Source of the DNA: Chara braunii
Taxonomy: Eukaryota > Streptophyta > Charophyceae > Charales > Characeae
Direction of reading: 5' to 3'
Assembly: GCA_003427395.1 (NCBI GenBank)
Contig: BFEA01000015.1
Span: 3,421,808 to 3,481,913 of the forward strand
Length of the DNA: 60,106 bases
In this document: positions 1-10,955 of the stretch, piece after piece
How the letters are laid out: each line of letters begins with the position of its first letter
Position numbering within the stretch: position 1 is the first letter of the stretch
Notes under the pieces: generated by a model
The model's database searches: none
Seen by the model: only the letters and a program-made list of their open reading frames with translations
What the model was told of the DNA's origin: nothing
Translations under genes and position numbers: made by a program

Positions 1-1145
1 AGTTCAAGCATGCGTTGATGTTCCGGTTCTTACTTAGTCAGTCTTTCCTTCATATGCATGTGTTCCACAAGTTCACTTCTTCCTTTTGTCGAGTTCAAGC
101 ATATGTTGATGTTCCGACTCTTACTTAGTCAACCTTTCCTTTATGTGCATGTGTTCCATTAGTTCACTTCTTCCGTTTATCAAGTTCAATCATGTGTTGA
201 TGTTCCGGTTCTTACTTAGTCAATCTTTCATTCATGTGCATGTGTAACACTAGCTCACTTCTTCCTTTTGTCAAGTTCAAGCATGTGTTGATGTTCCGGT
301 TCTTACTTAGTCAATTTTTCCTTCATGTGCATGTGCTCCGTTAGTTCATTTCTTCCGTTTGTCAAGTTCAATCTTGTATTGATGCTCTGGTTGTTACTTA
401 GTCAATCTTTCCTTCATGTGAGTGTGCTCCACTAGTTCACTTCTTCCTTTTGCCAAGTTCAAGCAAGCGTTGATGTTCTGGTTCTTACTTAGTCAATCTT
501 TCCTTCATGTGCGTGTGTTCCACTAGTTCACTTCTTCCTTTTGTCAAGTTCAAGCATGTGTTGATGGTCCGGATCTTACTTGGTCAACCTCTCCTTCGTA
601 TGCATGTGTTCCACTAGTTCACTTCTTCCTTTTTGTCAAGNTNAAGCATGGGTTGATGTTCCGGTTCTTACTTAGTCAATCTCTTCTTCATATGCATGTG
701 TTCCACTAGTTCACTTCTTCCTTTTGTCAAGTTCAAGCATGAGTTGATGTTCCGGTTCTTACTTAGTCAGTCTTTCCTTCGTGTGCATGTGTTCCATTAG
801 TTCACTTCTTCCGTTTGTCAAGTTCAATCGTGTGTTGATGTTCCGGTTCTTACTTAGTCAATCTTTCCGTCATGTGCATGTGTTCCACTAGTTCACTTCT
901 TCCTTTTGTCAAAATTCAAGCATGTGTTGATGTTCGGGTTCTTACTTGGCCAAGTTGTCCTTCACGTGCATGTGTTCCACTAGTTCACTTCGTCCTTTTG
1001 TCGAGTTCAAACATGTGTTTATGATCCGGTTCTTACTTAGTCAACCTTTCTTTCATATGCATGTGTTCCACTAGTTCACTTCTACGCTTTTGTCAGAGTT
1101 CAAGCATGAGTGGATGTTCCGGTTCTTACTTTAGTTGCTCTTTCT
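1..1145. repeat. 91-bp tandem satellite, about 12.5 copies
   Basis: The unit beginning AGTTCAAGCATG recurs at 1, 92, 183, 274, 365, 456, 547, 639, 730, 821, 913, 1004 and about 1096, giving a very regular 91-bp period. Copies differ by scattered substitutions and rare 1-bp indels. The array runs off the left edge, so its full size is unknown. No ORF spans it. The last unit decays after 1130 into unrelated sequence. Two ambiguous bases fall at 641 and 643. Confidence 0.95.
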
Positions 1146-1208
1146 CTAAGGGATGGGTGACCGACATTGGGCTGCTATCACGGGGTGATGACTTGATTAG
1201 GACTAGAA

Positions 1209-1495
<287 letters not shown>

Positions 1496-1499
1496 TTAG

Positions 1500-2580
1500 C
1501 ATATGACTAACCCTTCTCCCCCCTCACGTGGAAAACATTGCCAGGGCACGAGCGGAGAACAAAATCAGACCTCACTTGGTGGAGAAAGAGGACAAGGGGG
1601 GGGTAGCCGGTCCCTTGTGCCACCAAGAAGGCAAGAGAGAGGACATCCAAAAAAGAAAGTGGGAGAGGCGGAATCCGGAAGAAAGCATAAGTTGAAAGTG
1701 AGGTCATTTTGACTCAACCATTTCCCCGACTGCATGACTATGAGAAGAGGATGGGCTGATTGAACGACAAAGCACAGCCAAAGAGCATGGAAAGAATAGG
1801 CATGTGGGAAGGGCTATGTGTTGACCCCCAACGGGGCAACGGGGGACATTGTATGGATCTTCTTGCTTGTGTGGGATTGTGCAGGTGAGTAATGGCTAGA
1901 AATGCCTTGAGCGGAATAAGTGCGAGAGGAACTGGGCACCAAGAGGGAAAGGGAAGAGGGACAAAGGGGCTATGGGACCCTTAACATAGAGCCAATTCAT
2001 GAAAATGACTTTTGCACTTGAGACTTTGAAGTGTGATTGGGAGTGCAATCGTACCAAGGAAAATGTGATGTTGTCTGTGCATGCATATGAGGACCCCGAA
2101 AAAACTTAGGGGCCTACTTCAATAAGGTGGGAAGCAAATTGTGAGATCCGATGGATGCGTAGAGGCGAGGGGAAGGACGGCCCCGCCGCACCCCGATGAC
2201 GCCATATAGCCAAAATGCCTAGGGAAATGGTGCGTGGCCTAAGGATGACGCTTAGCCTACGCACAAGAGAAGAGAAAGGCTCAAAGAACCCCTGGACTGC
2301 CTGCATATTGGAAGGAGTAATTGCTTGAGAACACTATAAAGAATGAAAAAAAAATCAGCGTTGCGGAGCGACCAGCGAGACTACCACCCGGAGTGAGGGA
2401 TGAGCTACATCCCCAATATCAAAGCTCTCTCGTGCGATGGCCCACCCCCATCCATCTCAAAGCACTAGGTGGGGGTGACCTTGGGATGAATTGCCCGCGC
2501 CCTGAGCATGAGTGTGGGCGGGCCGAGCCAACTGGGACCCGCAGTGGGGTCGACTAAGGCTCGAAAGTCTACCGGGGTTT
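1500..2580. other. unassigned spacer left of gypsy element 1
   Basis: No recognisable domain, RNA or terminal repeat was seen. Short frames of 60-80 codons overlap on both strands. I looked for a 3' LTR matching the LTR at 9567-11940 and saw none, so element 1 appears truncated or its 3' end is too diverged to see. Confidence 0.5.
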
Positions 2581-2584
2581 GGCC

Positions 2585-3251
2585 CTACAACGTGGACCAC
2601 AGTAGATGCGGTACTAACATTCGGGTAAGCGTTGCTGGTGTGGTCTGCTCGTCGCAGCGCGGAATGATATCTAGAGGCAGATCATCCAGGAGTTGCGCCA
2701 GGAACACCAGAACTTCACTCGTGATTGGCTTCGGTGGCCGTCCCTTACTTTCCCGAACAAAATCCCCAACAGCTTGCCTTCCATGTCCGTCCTCCACCCT
2801 TGAATGATCAACAACTCCACGTCATCGTCAGGGACTTCGTCTTCTTCGTCTTTATCGGCCAGCTCCGCCCAATGGAACACCACTTCGAGAAGACAGAAGT
2901 TGAGCGCGACATACTCGTTCCACCACTCCGCCCACTTGCGGCGTCAAGGATAGGTACGTCCAATTGCCTGATTCAAAAAGAGAGAGGGACGTCCATAGCG
3001 AACTGCCAGAAGGTAGGGAGATCAGAGGGAAGCCTGAAGGTCGAGAGGTGGTGCCGGTTCATTGAGGCGGCGCAAAGGGAGGAAGCTCCGGGATGATGAC
3101 CTCCGGCGTAGAGAGAGAGAGTCTGAGTTGGCTGAGGTCGATGTCGTTGGTGGACTCGAACCGATCGCCTGGTCGGGCTAACAGCTGGATCCACACCTTC
3201 GTGAGGTCCCGTGCCCAAAGTCACAGTTGTCGGATGGTGGCCGTATGGCAT
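2585..3251 (-). pseudogene. 3' coding remnant downstream of integrase, unknown
   Basis: Minus-strand fragments follow the integrase C-terminus. The most protein-like stretch reads WAEWWNEYVALNFC, continues through an acidic DKDEEDEVPDDDVE segment, and then shifts frame into a piece containing KPITSEVLVFLAQLLDDLPL. It could be the tail of the polyprotein or a separate small 3' ORF. I recognise no family. Several stops and at least one frameshift break it. Confidence 0.4.
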
Positions 3252-3540
3252 GACGGATGCAGCGTTGTAAGATCGCCAGTGAAGGCGATGATTACCGACA
3301 CGTGGTTGACGCCTGGTGGAGACAACCGCAAAAAGGCCGACACCTCAGCCAACACTCGCTTCCGATCGCTGGTTCGTGCAAACCGAAGTTTCGCTGCCAT
3401 GTGGATGGTCGTTGTACTGAAGAGCGTCGTGAAACGAAGAAGATCTGGACTCAATCGTGGTTCCTGCACTTGCCGGATCAACGAAATATGCCCCCCGGGT
3501 CTCATTAGTCGCTCGCTAATGACGTGCTCGGTAGAAAGGC

Positions 3541-4227
3541 TCATCGCGATGGAGGAGAGGGTAGAGACGAAGGTGGAGAGGAGGGAGAATCAGAGTAATC
3601 GAATTCGAGATCGTCGCCTTCCTCTTGAGAATAGAGGGACGATGTGGACGAGGGGAGAGAAGGAGAAGGAGGCAAGGGACGAAGGTAGGACACGGGTCGA
3701 ATGATTGGCCAAGCCGATCGACTTTCTGAGACCTCCTGCGCAAGTCGGACCGTGTTCACTTTGCTTGGACCGAGCTCGACTCTGTGAAATCGCCCGAAGA
3801 ATTGTGGCGCTAACTTGCCCTGGCGAGCATATTTCCTCACCTGCACTACGTCCCCTAATTTATACTTGGGCCGAGGCCCAGCATTCCCATTTCGGGCCTC
3901 GTAGCTCCGGACCTGTCGTCCGTGGACCATGTCGGTCATCCGCTGTCTTTTTCGGGCTAACCGGGGGAGGGTTTTTTCTATCAATTCTAAGTGGCGTTGG
4001 ACCTTGTCTTTGACCGTTGCTCTCGTGGCTCGTCGTTCAAGGGTCGTCTCGTGGTTTAGGCTCGACAGAGCTACACAAGCTAGACTATTGGTCCGTAACT
4101 GAAAAGGGGTCAGGCCAGTGGACTCATGAGGGGTCCCCCAGTGGATAGCTAGGATATGGTCCACGATATCGGGCCAAGGCCTCGTGTCCCGTGCTGCGAT
4201 ATTTCGCCGTAGAGCTGTCTTAATCAC
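3541..4227 (-). pseudogene. gypsy integrase C-terminal region
   Basis: This 228-codon frame starts at the end of the integrase catalytic core. Codons just upstream, in the same frame, read LVENANRVIKTAL, which holds the third catalytic acidic residue (E) of the DDE core. The body carries LTPFQLRTN and then PRPKYKLGDVVQVRKYARQG followed by APQFFGRFHRV, the SH3-like integrase C-terminal module (GDxVxV, then G/F-rich). A proline/serine-rich and acidic tail ends at 3541. The ATG at 4227 is internal to the old polyprotein, not a real start. Confidence 0.8.
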
Positions 4228-4229
4228 TC

Positions 4230-4562
4230 GGTTTGCATTTTCTACTAGTCTGTCGATTGCGACGTATAGGGAGTCGTATTACGAATAGAGACACCATGTA
4301 CGACTAGGCTCCGTAAAACTTATCCTCGGAATTCTGCCCTATTATCCATTAGGATTTCCTCGTTGTCCTAATGCATTCCGAGGAAACGGTTGACATACCG
4401 CACAATTTTCGTCGCCTGTCGCGTTTTACAAGGGTAGGTTTCAATCCGTTTTGAAAAATGATCCACGAATACCAGAAGGACTGAATATTCGCAGCTATTC
4501 GGTCCAGGGGGTATGACAATATCCGTTGTATCCATGCTAACCCTTTGGAATAATCGTTCGAC
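4230..4562 (-). pseudogene. gypsy integrase catalytic core, broken
   Basis: Translating the minus strand gives MDTTDIVIPPG, then LLVFVDHFSKRIETYPCKT, a recognisable rve core with the first catalytic D. After an in-frame TAG comes EEILMDNRAEFRG, carrying the second D, then a TAA and a frameshift before LVENANRVIK with the catalytic E. All three acidic residues remain visible, but two stops and one frameshift make the enzyme dead. No long ORF covers this stretch. Confidence 0.75.
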
Positions 4563-4594
4563 TACGGTAGGTATTATCCATCTAGGCGGTTGAA

Positions 4595-4780
4595 TCAGCG
4601 CCTTGTCTCGCAGACCGGGTAATTGTTAACGATGAATTTAACATCGTCATGGATATTGGACCAATACCATTCGTTTTTATCAATCGCTGCCTTTGTGATC
4701 CTGACAGCAAAGTGAGCGGCGGTTTCTTCGTGGCAGTCGTACCTCATGAACAGATGACGACATCCAAATCCCACTACCAT
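4595..4780 (-). pseudogene. integrase N-terminal zinc-binding (H2C2) domain remnant
   Basis: The peptide has the expected spacing of an integrase_H2C2 domain: CHEETAAHF near the start, YWSNIHDDVKFIVNNY in the middle and PVCETR at the end. The first histidine position reads C and the first cysteine of the CxxC pair reads Y, so zinc binding is probably lost. It lies between the zinc-ribbon-like insert (4839-5258) and the catalytic core, as expected for the integrase N-terminus. Confidence 0.7.
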
Positions 4781-4838
4781 CTGTCTTTCGTTTTAACTGT
4801 TCGTCATTCCTTCGGTAATCCCGTGCCCTCTCGTTAGC

Positions 4839-5258
4839 TCACCTCCGATCTTCATTGGTGAATTCTCGGAGGGAGTTCCTAACCACCGTAGCTATCAAAA
4901 CGACATCTCTCCATACTTCCACGCGTTGAAATCTGCATATCCTTTTCAGCACTTCGGACGTGGCCTCAAGGAATCGGGCCTCCGTCGGGATTTTATTGGT
5001 TTGACACAAAGGACATAACCAGGCTTTATCTCCGTTTCTGTATTGGATAGAGAAGTCCTGGGCCCGGGAGACACACTGTTGACAATCTACCCATTCGACA
5101 TACCCTTCCCCACTATGACGCATCGAAACCGAATAGACTCGCGATATTGCTTCGCAAAAATAACCAAATTTGTCGGGCAGGGAGAGAAGAGAAGAAGTCG
5201 ATGGGGGAGAAAGGGGGCCTCTAGAGTTACCTCTTCCACCCATCGCCATCGTGTCCAC
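4839..5258 (-). pseudogene. zinc-ribbon-like insert between RNase H and integrase
   Basis: A 139-codon frame contains CQQC and, about 20 residues later, CPLC, a CxxC-x(n)-CxxC arrangement like a zinc ribbon or PHD-type finger. Before it comes YFCEAISRVYSV and EGYVEWVDCQQC; after it a helical segment, TEARFLEATSEVLKRICRF. It is in the same frame as the RNase H piece (5448-5681) and upstream of the H2C2 domain, so it was part of the polyprotein. Standard gypsy pol has only a short tether here. I do not recognise the exact family. Confidence 0.6.
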
Positions 5259-5447
5259 GTGTCACTTCCTCGAGGACCGGGGGAGAATGACCACTTCTCC
5301 ACACGGGGATCTCTTGACTGACTCCGGCTCCTTCCACAGAGTGATCTCTTCACCCTTGGTCACCTTGCATTGCCAGTGTAGTCGTGTCCACCCATCCACG
5401 TTCCCATGCTTTTTTGTCTTCTGATGAATGATGTTGAAGTCGTACTC

Positions 5448-6098
5448 TCATTGCCCAATCATGCCCGTATAGTTAGTGAGTCTCTTGAGGGCCAGTAGGG
5501 GCTCGTGATCCGTGATAAGGAGGAACTTATGTCCGTATAGATACGGATGGAAGTGTTGAATTCCCCAAACAACCAAGTAGCACTCGTCTTGAGGGGCCGA
5601 ATCGTTCCTTCTTTCGTCAAGTACAGTTCGTGAAGCGTATTCGATGATGTGCTCGCGACCGTCCTTCCCCTTCTGGGCCAAAATAGCGGAGATCGCCTAA
5701 GGCTGCCAGTTTGTGATGGGGATGAACTGTTTCTCAGGATCGGGCCGAATCAACATAGGCGCCGAGGCCAGGGCCTCCTTCAGAGTAACAAAGACATGTT
5801 CACACTCCGCGTCCCACTTCAGCGGCTGGTCCTTTCGTAAAAGATCTGTCAGGGGCTGGGTGATTGTCACAAACCCTTTGATAAATCGTCGATAATACGA
5901 GGCCAGCCCCAGGAAGGCTCGAACTTGCGTCAGTAACATGGGCATAGGGGCTTCTCGAACCGCCTCGACTTTTCTCGAATCCGACCTCAAACCTCCTCGT
6001 GTCACCACATACCCCAGGAACAAGATTTCCGAAAGGAAGAACTCACTTTTCTCCAGCGCAATCTTGAACCCAACATCCCACAATGCCCGAGCGCCCAT
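5448..6098 (-). pseudogene. gypsy RT thumb and RNase H
   Basis: The first frame (6098-5697) contains FLGYVVTRGGLRSD, then VRAFLGLASYYRRFIKGF and PLTDLLRK, the conserved junction between the RT thumb and the RNase H-like domain of Ty3/gypsy pol. The second piece (5681-5448), in the same frame after a stop, holds EYASRTVLDE, then DECYLVVWGIQHFHPYLYG and ITDHEPLLAL, typical RT_RNaseH motifs. A frameshift separates this block from the RT catalytic piece at 6002-6325. Confidence 0.85.
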
Positions 6099-7039
6099 TC
6101 CATGTGCCGAGCATGTTCGTGAAACGATTCAGAATACACCAAGAGATCGTCCATGTACACAATGACGCAAAAATTGATCATTCCTTGGGTCATTCGGGTC
6201 TTGTTGACGAAGTTCTGAAAGGTGATGTTCATCGTTCTCTGAAAGGTAGCCGGTGCGTTGCATATTCTCATACGACAACGAACCCACTGCCACATGCCCT
6301 CGAACAATACGAACGCTGTTTTCAACCGATCCTCCTATTTAACCAGGATATGATGGAACCCATGGCGGATATCAAACTTACTAAAATATCTAGCACACCC
6401 AATCGCATCCAACAGATCATCAATCCTGGGGAGGGGGTACACATCCTTGATTGTGATGTCATTCAACTTCCTATAATCGATCCATATGTGAATCGACCCG
6501 TTCTTCTTTGGAACTAGGACTACGAAAAATGACCATGGTCCGGTAGCTGGTTCAATCCAACCGTTAGCTTCGAATTCCCAAATTCGTTCTAGCGACGTCT
6601 TTCGTTTGGCGAGGGAATATCGGTATGACTTGCTGAGGATCAGTTGGTGCATTCTGGTCTGGATTTCATGCTGAATAACTAACGATAGTCCGATGTCTGT
6701 GCCCTTGACGCTAATCACTTCTGATTTTCGGTTAGGCGCGATTAGTCGATGAGTTTCATCGGACACATACTGGGGCACATGTAGCTCATAAAGTTGTTCA
6801 TGTATACTAACTATCACTTGTTTCGTGCCTACTTTACTATCGTTCTCTGACGGAGGAGCAAAAACAAATGAATTGTCTGATCGCAAAGAGAACACCGTGG
6901 CGACCATCTGGGCGTCTTCTTCCTTGATTGCCACGTGTTCTTCTGGTGTTACACTGTCATCGATGTCCTGCAAGTTTATGGGTTTCTTGGCAATCTTGAT
7001 CCCGAGTTCGTAAGGGTTGCCGCGCCCATGGGGTTCCAA
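6002..7039 (-). pseudogene. gypsy reverse transcriptase
   Basis: The upstream piece (7039-6335) has VLVPKKNGSIHIWIDYRKLN, then YPLPRIDDLLDAIG and YFSKFDIRHGFHHI, motifs of RT fingers and palm including the first catalytic D. One TAG stop separates it, in frame, from the 6325-6002 piece, which continues DRLKTAFVLFEGMWQW, NAPATFQRTMN and VYMDDLLVYS. The YMDD box supplies the other two catalytic aspartates and is intact (about 6135-6160). The stop falls where family members usually have an E or Q, fitting a CAG-to-TAG change. Confidence 0.9.
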
Positions 7040-7336
7040 AGCTCCGTCTTCGGCGCCCTGTCTCAGCAGTCAAACCTCTTTCCCTCTAGAAAGCAGGGAA
7101 CAAGGTAATTTTGTAATGTCGCAGAATGCTTTCTTGTCATTATACCTTAAGAGATGTGGGGTGGTGGCTTCGTATAGGGTCTGAGGGGGTTCCAAAGAAT
7201 CAACCATTCGGGATACTTGCACGAGTGGTTCCCCTAAGATTAGAGTCTGTGATCGTTGGATGTTTCTTTCCGTAAGGACAAAGGTTTTCGTCGTTTTCTG
7301 TCGAACCAGGTAGCGAATTAGTTGATGCGCCAGGTT

Positions 7337-8113
7337 TCAGATCTTTGGGTCCGCTTCGTCCTCGCTGTTGGAAGAACTTTCTGATAACTTTGGTTCCTCT
7401 CCCCTTTGGTCCGTTTCTTTGAGGGGTCCCCTCCAAGTGATCACATGGAGTGGTTCTCCATTCCTGGGGAGAGCTTTCCGAGTCGTAGGGAGCGTAGTTC
7501 GAAGAGTTAGACGCATCGGGATGACGTACGGCTTCCCACCTGTATTCCGGAGGATGATGGACCATCTCTTGAAATCGAGGTTGGCTCTCAGTGCAGTAAG
7601 GGCCAGTAATCCCAAAAGAACATCGTACGTATTCACATCTAATATCACGACATCTCCCAATGCGTGAACTTTTCCTAATTGAAACGCAACGTTCGTCATC
7701 CTTCCTACCACCTTGAGCTTTTCCTCGTCGGCAGAGACAAGGTGATCTCCTTCCGATAACGGGATCAGGTCCTTTCTTCTGCCTGCTCGTTCTACAACCC
7801 TTAAGGAAATGGCCAGGACCTCGGCCCCTGAGTCGATGATAGCATTGTACGGGTTTCCCCAAACTTCTATGTCGCATTTTGCAGACTTCCATGGAATGGC
7901 CTTTATGCGCAAGAAGTGATCATATTTTTGGATGAGTCCTAATCGTATCAGGTCCGAGGTATTGAGGACATCTTGTTTGTCCTCGCAGGCGGGGGGTTTT
8001 CCTTTCATGGTTGCCTGCTTCATGAGGGTAAACCGTTTCCGATTTGCCTTGCAATGCTGCAACATTCGTCCATTCGCCTGTTCTGATATGGACAGCAGGT
8101 GTCCGATTGGCAA
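7337..8113 (-). pseudogene. gypsy retropepsin-like protease region
   Basis: This 258-codon frame includes KCDIEVWGNPYNAIIDSGAE followed by VLAISLRVVERAG, a retropepsin active-site loop with D-S-G in place of the common D-T-G (DSG also occurs in the family). Downstream VILDVNTYDVLLGLLAL matches the conserved hydrophobic block with its G-L near the second flap strand. It is in the same frame as the gag piece upstream and the RT piece downstream, separated only by TGA codons. Deleted element 2 has a clear homologue at 18310-18816 with DTG. Confidence 0.85.
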
Positions 8114-8119
8114 AGGGAT

Positions 8120-8761
8120 TCAATGATCCAGGGCTCGGATAATATTCAGGAAATCAATTTCTCCCGTAACGAAGGCAGGGCCGCCCGATTCCATTTCTCC
8201 GGGGGACGGTCTCCATTCCGCTATTTCTCGTTGCTCGTTTACTGGGCAGATGGTCCCGATCATTCCCAAACCTGGGTAACCCAGCGAGATGTATTGGTCG
8301 AGCGGGATAAGTTCCGCAACCTCCTCAGTGGTAATCATTGCACTTCCTCTTCCTTTTGTCTCCTCAATCATCATGCCCACCCGTCCGGGTCCGTTGGCCA
8401 CTGGCACTACTGCCACAAGGGCGGCTCCCACCCGGACTTGTGTCGGTCGGTTGGGGCAATCCCGGGCTAGGTGGCCGGGCTGGTGACACGTGTAACAAAC
8501 GCCTAGATTAGCCACCGCACCACCCACAGCCTGAGCGGGGGCTGCTGCCTGTGTTAGAGGTGCAGCTCGGACAACAATAGGGCGCATCGATCTCATCATA
8601 AATTTTATCCGGGCATTGTACTCACGCTGTTCTTTCTTACTTTCTTGCATCAAGCTAACTAGCGTTCGAGTTAGTTCCAGTATGGCATTTGAGTCACTTG
8701 GTTTTGCGAGGGGGTCTAGAGGAGGCGCAAGTGGGGAAGGCGTAGGTGCGACCATCACCAA
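8120..8761 (-). pseudogene. gag C-terminal region with CCHC zinc knuckle
   Basis: A proline/alanine-rich segment leads to CYTCHQPGHLARDC, an intact C-x2-C-x4-H-x4-C zinc knuckle of a nucleocapsid domain, at about 8465-8510. It is followed by RPTQVRVGAALV and an acidic linker. This frame is continuous with gag-N (8795-9409) and with the protease (8113-7337) apart from one stop at each junction. Confidence 0.9.
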
Positions 8762-8794
8762 CAGTCCTGTGGTAGTATCTGGTATCGTTCTTAG

Positions 8795-9409
8795 CTAAGT
8801 AACGAGGCCAGAGACGAAAGCCATATTTTCGAACTTGTTTTGGAGCTCAGCTAGTTCGGCCTTTGCCCTGGCCAATTCTGAAGAGTCCCCTTCCTTAGCG
8901 TGGTCTTCCCCTTCTAAAAGGCTCGCGACAAACTTTTTCTCCATTTCTTCCGAAGCGTCCATGATCTGTTGCATGGTGTGGTTGATTGGAGAGAACTGCT
9001 TTCGCAGCTTCGCCCTCATCGTTCAACTCCGAAGCACATCGATAAACAGGTCCCTCTCGACATTTTTGCCCCGTTCTGAGTTAACAAACAACCTATAGAA
9101 CCTACTGCGGTATTCAGCGACGGATTCGAGGGGCTTCTGGACTCGATCCTTAATCATGAACAAGGCCTGCTCAGGGTGGATGTAGTGAAGGTCGGGAGAT
9201 GTAAACCAATGGTGCGCATCCCCTCCCAATTTGGCGGGGATGTTGATCCTGGCCTCATCATCGTCGTATTGTTGTGCACGCAGTGTGGCTAGCCATGCTC
9301 CGGCCAGATGATGCGTAGGGTCGAAGAGGTATAGATCAGGCGGGGTTGTTGGTGCACGTGCTCGAGGGGCCGGGGCCCCACCAGCATTTAGTGTCGGATG
9401 GGCATTCAT
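8795..9409 (-). pseudogene. gag N-terminal (capsid) region
   Basis: Two in-frame pieces, 9409-9023 and 9019-8795, are split by a single TGA. The first has FDPTHHLAGAWLATLRAQQY, KLGGDAHHWFTS and VQKPLESVAEYRSRFYRLF, the layout of a retrotransposon gag domain (Retrotrans_gag). The second is a charged coiled-coil-like stretch, ARAKAELAELQNKFENM. The ATG at 9409, starting MNAHPTLNAGG, is a plausible gag start about 145 bp downstream of the primer-binding site on the minus strand. Confidence 0.85.
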
Positions 9410-9553
9410 GTTGGCGGCCTGCCGACCTGCCGATCTACTTCTGGTTACTATAGGGTCGCGTCGTGGCGCGTTTCTCTCCCTAGGACGCCCTCTATTTTCC
9501 AGATTGTCCCTTGTATCCTACCCGATTGACGATCTTTGGGCCTGCCCCGTGTC

Positions 9554-9566
9554 GGCTCCGATACCA
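9554..9566 (-). other. primer-binding site, initiator-Met tRNA type
   Basis: The minus strand reads TGGTATCGGAGCC. The usual plant iMet primer-binding site is TGGTATCAGAGCC, so 12 of 13 bases match. It sits directly against the 5' LTR terminus. An identical site lies at 20229-20241 in element 2. Confidence 0.85.
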
Positions 9567-9826
9567 ACCTCACGCCCGACACAACTTCCTGATCGGAGTG
9601 TGAGTGGGTCTGGAAGTGTGAAAAGGGGGTGTGACAAGGATTTTAGAAAAGTGGGGTTGGAGTCCCAGATCGAAATTGAGATCTCTTGTGGCAAGCTCTG
9701 GGATACAAATGCAGGAGGAGTTTTGTTTTGCTTAAGGGAGCGGAGTTACCGCCTCCGTTGGTTTCGTTGTCTGGGTTCAATCTGGTGTACTGTCGGGACG
9801 CTATGGCTATCCCGCTGGTTCATCAC

Positions 9827-10320
9827 CTACCGACGTCGAACGTCGCAAGTCTCCGAGTCCGACGCGGCTGGCCTTAAGCATAGGTTGTGCGCGCGTCGTT
9901 CTTCCTCCGAGCGAGTTTGCCAGATGAAGCCAGAGGCTCGGTACTCGTGGTTCCGGAGACACTCTGAGCATGGGGGTTGGGGCCACTGAGGAGCAATTGC
10001 GAGTCAGGGGATGATGGTAAGGGAGTGATTGGATAGGATGCGGTGATAGGGAGGGAACTCGGTCCCTATAAAATAATGATTCCAGGTTCCGTGAGGACGT
10101 GACACGTGTATGGACTAGAGTAGCTGGGGAGATGGGGGTTACGTCCCAAGGCCTGGTCGAGATCCCACTCACAAATGTGTTCGTTCCCCGTTAAGTAGGG
10201 AAATTCCAGAGGTTCCGCCCAGGACCTTGCAGACAAACAAGAGTGTTCCCAATATTCTCGGAATTCTTGATCCCTCAAGCACTCGTGGTCAGTGACACGA
10301 AAGGGAATGTTGAAATTCAT
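9827..10320 (-). pseudogene. LTR-encoded conserved protein, copy 1
   Basis: The 84-codon piece (10320-10066) reads EFPYLTGNEHICEWDLDQAL, then PYTCHVLTEPGIII. After frame disruption the minus strand continues APQWPQPPCSECLRNHEYRA, GFIWQTRSEEE and LRPAASDSETCDVRRR before a TAG at 9827-9829. Each block aligns with the better copy at 15609-16133 (VCEWD, GAGFIII, WPNTECSDC, LRPSTSDSKLCNKRR). It is on the gag-pol strand and ends about 260 bp before the primer-binding site, so it lies inside the LTR. Family unknown; the CSxC pair and a later Cys-basic block suggest a small metal- or nucleic-acid-binding protein (inference). Confidence 0.6.
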
Positions 10321-10870
10321 GTTGCAAGCCGGGGTGGAAAATCAGCCATTCAGGAAATTGGTCGAGTTCACTATTCAGGTTTCGTAGACGCGCGTGTAGA
10401 CAGCGATCGTCCTTGGTCGGGCCTACACGTGCGTGCGCGGGACCTATCCTCGATCAGATGGGTGAAAGTCAGCGGGTCACAAGGAGGTTCATCTATAGTG
10501 AGACAGTTATCTAATAGTCTAGCATGCCTATCCGATTCATACACAAACAGAATCGCGCCTATCATCCATGCATCTAGCTCACATACAAGCAGAAGGAATC
10601 GAGGATCATGCAATAATTCTTACAACAATTCTTCGGCCAATCAGCCCCGAGATCACACAAGGTTCGATCATCGATAACCACTCTATCAGATTAGCCGATT
10701 CCAAAAGGGAAGGGGAGTGGGAGAAAACATTCCACACATCGTTCTTCGAGGAGAGAAAACAAGAAAGGAAAAAAAAACTCGAGATTCCGATCCAAAAAGG
10801 ACAAGGGCTACCGAAGCCGATACCAAAATTACTTAGAAGAATAGAAGAAGAAGCTCATCACACACCTTCC

Positions 10871-10871
<1 letters not shown>

Positions 10872-10953
<82 letters not shown>
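10872..10953. repeat. CT microsatellite inside LTR
   Basis: About 41 uninterrupted CT dinucleotides lie within the element 1 LTR. The flanking frames translate to SLSLSL or ERERER and are not genes. Confidence 0.95.

Positions 10954-10955
<2 letters not shown>

Noticed and set aside
1-1145. CRISPR-like array
   Set aside because: The whole 91-bp unit is repeated; there are no unique spacers, and the DNA is eukaryotic.
1500-3500. 3' LTR of gypsy element 1
   Set aside because: No match seen to the LTR landmarks (CCTCACGCC, GTGACAAGGATTTT, the LTR ORF blocks).
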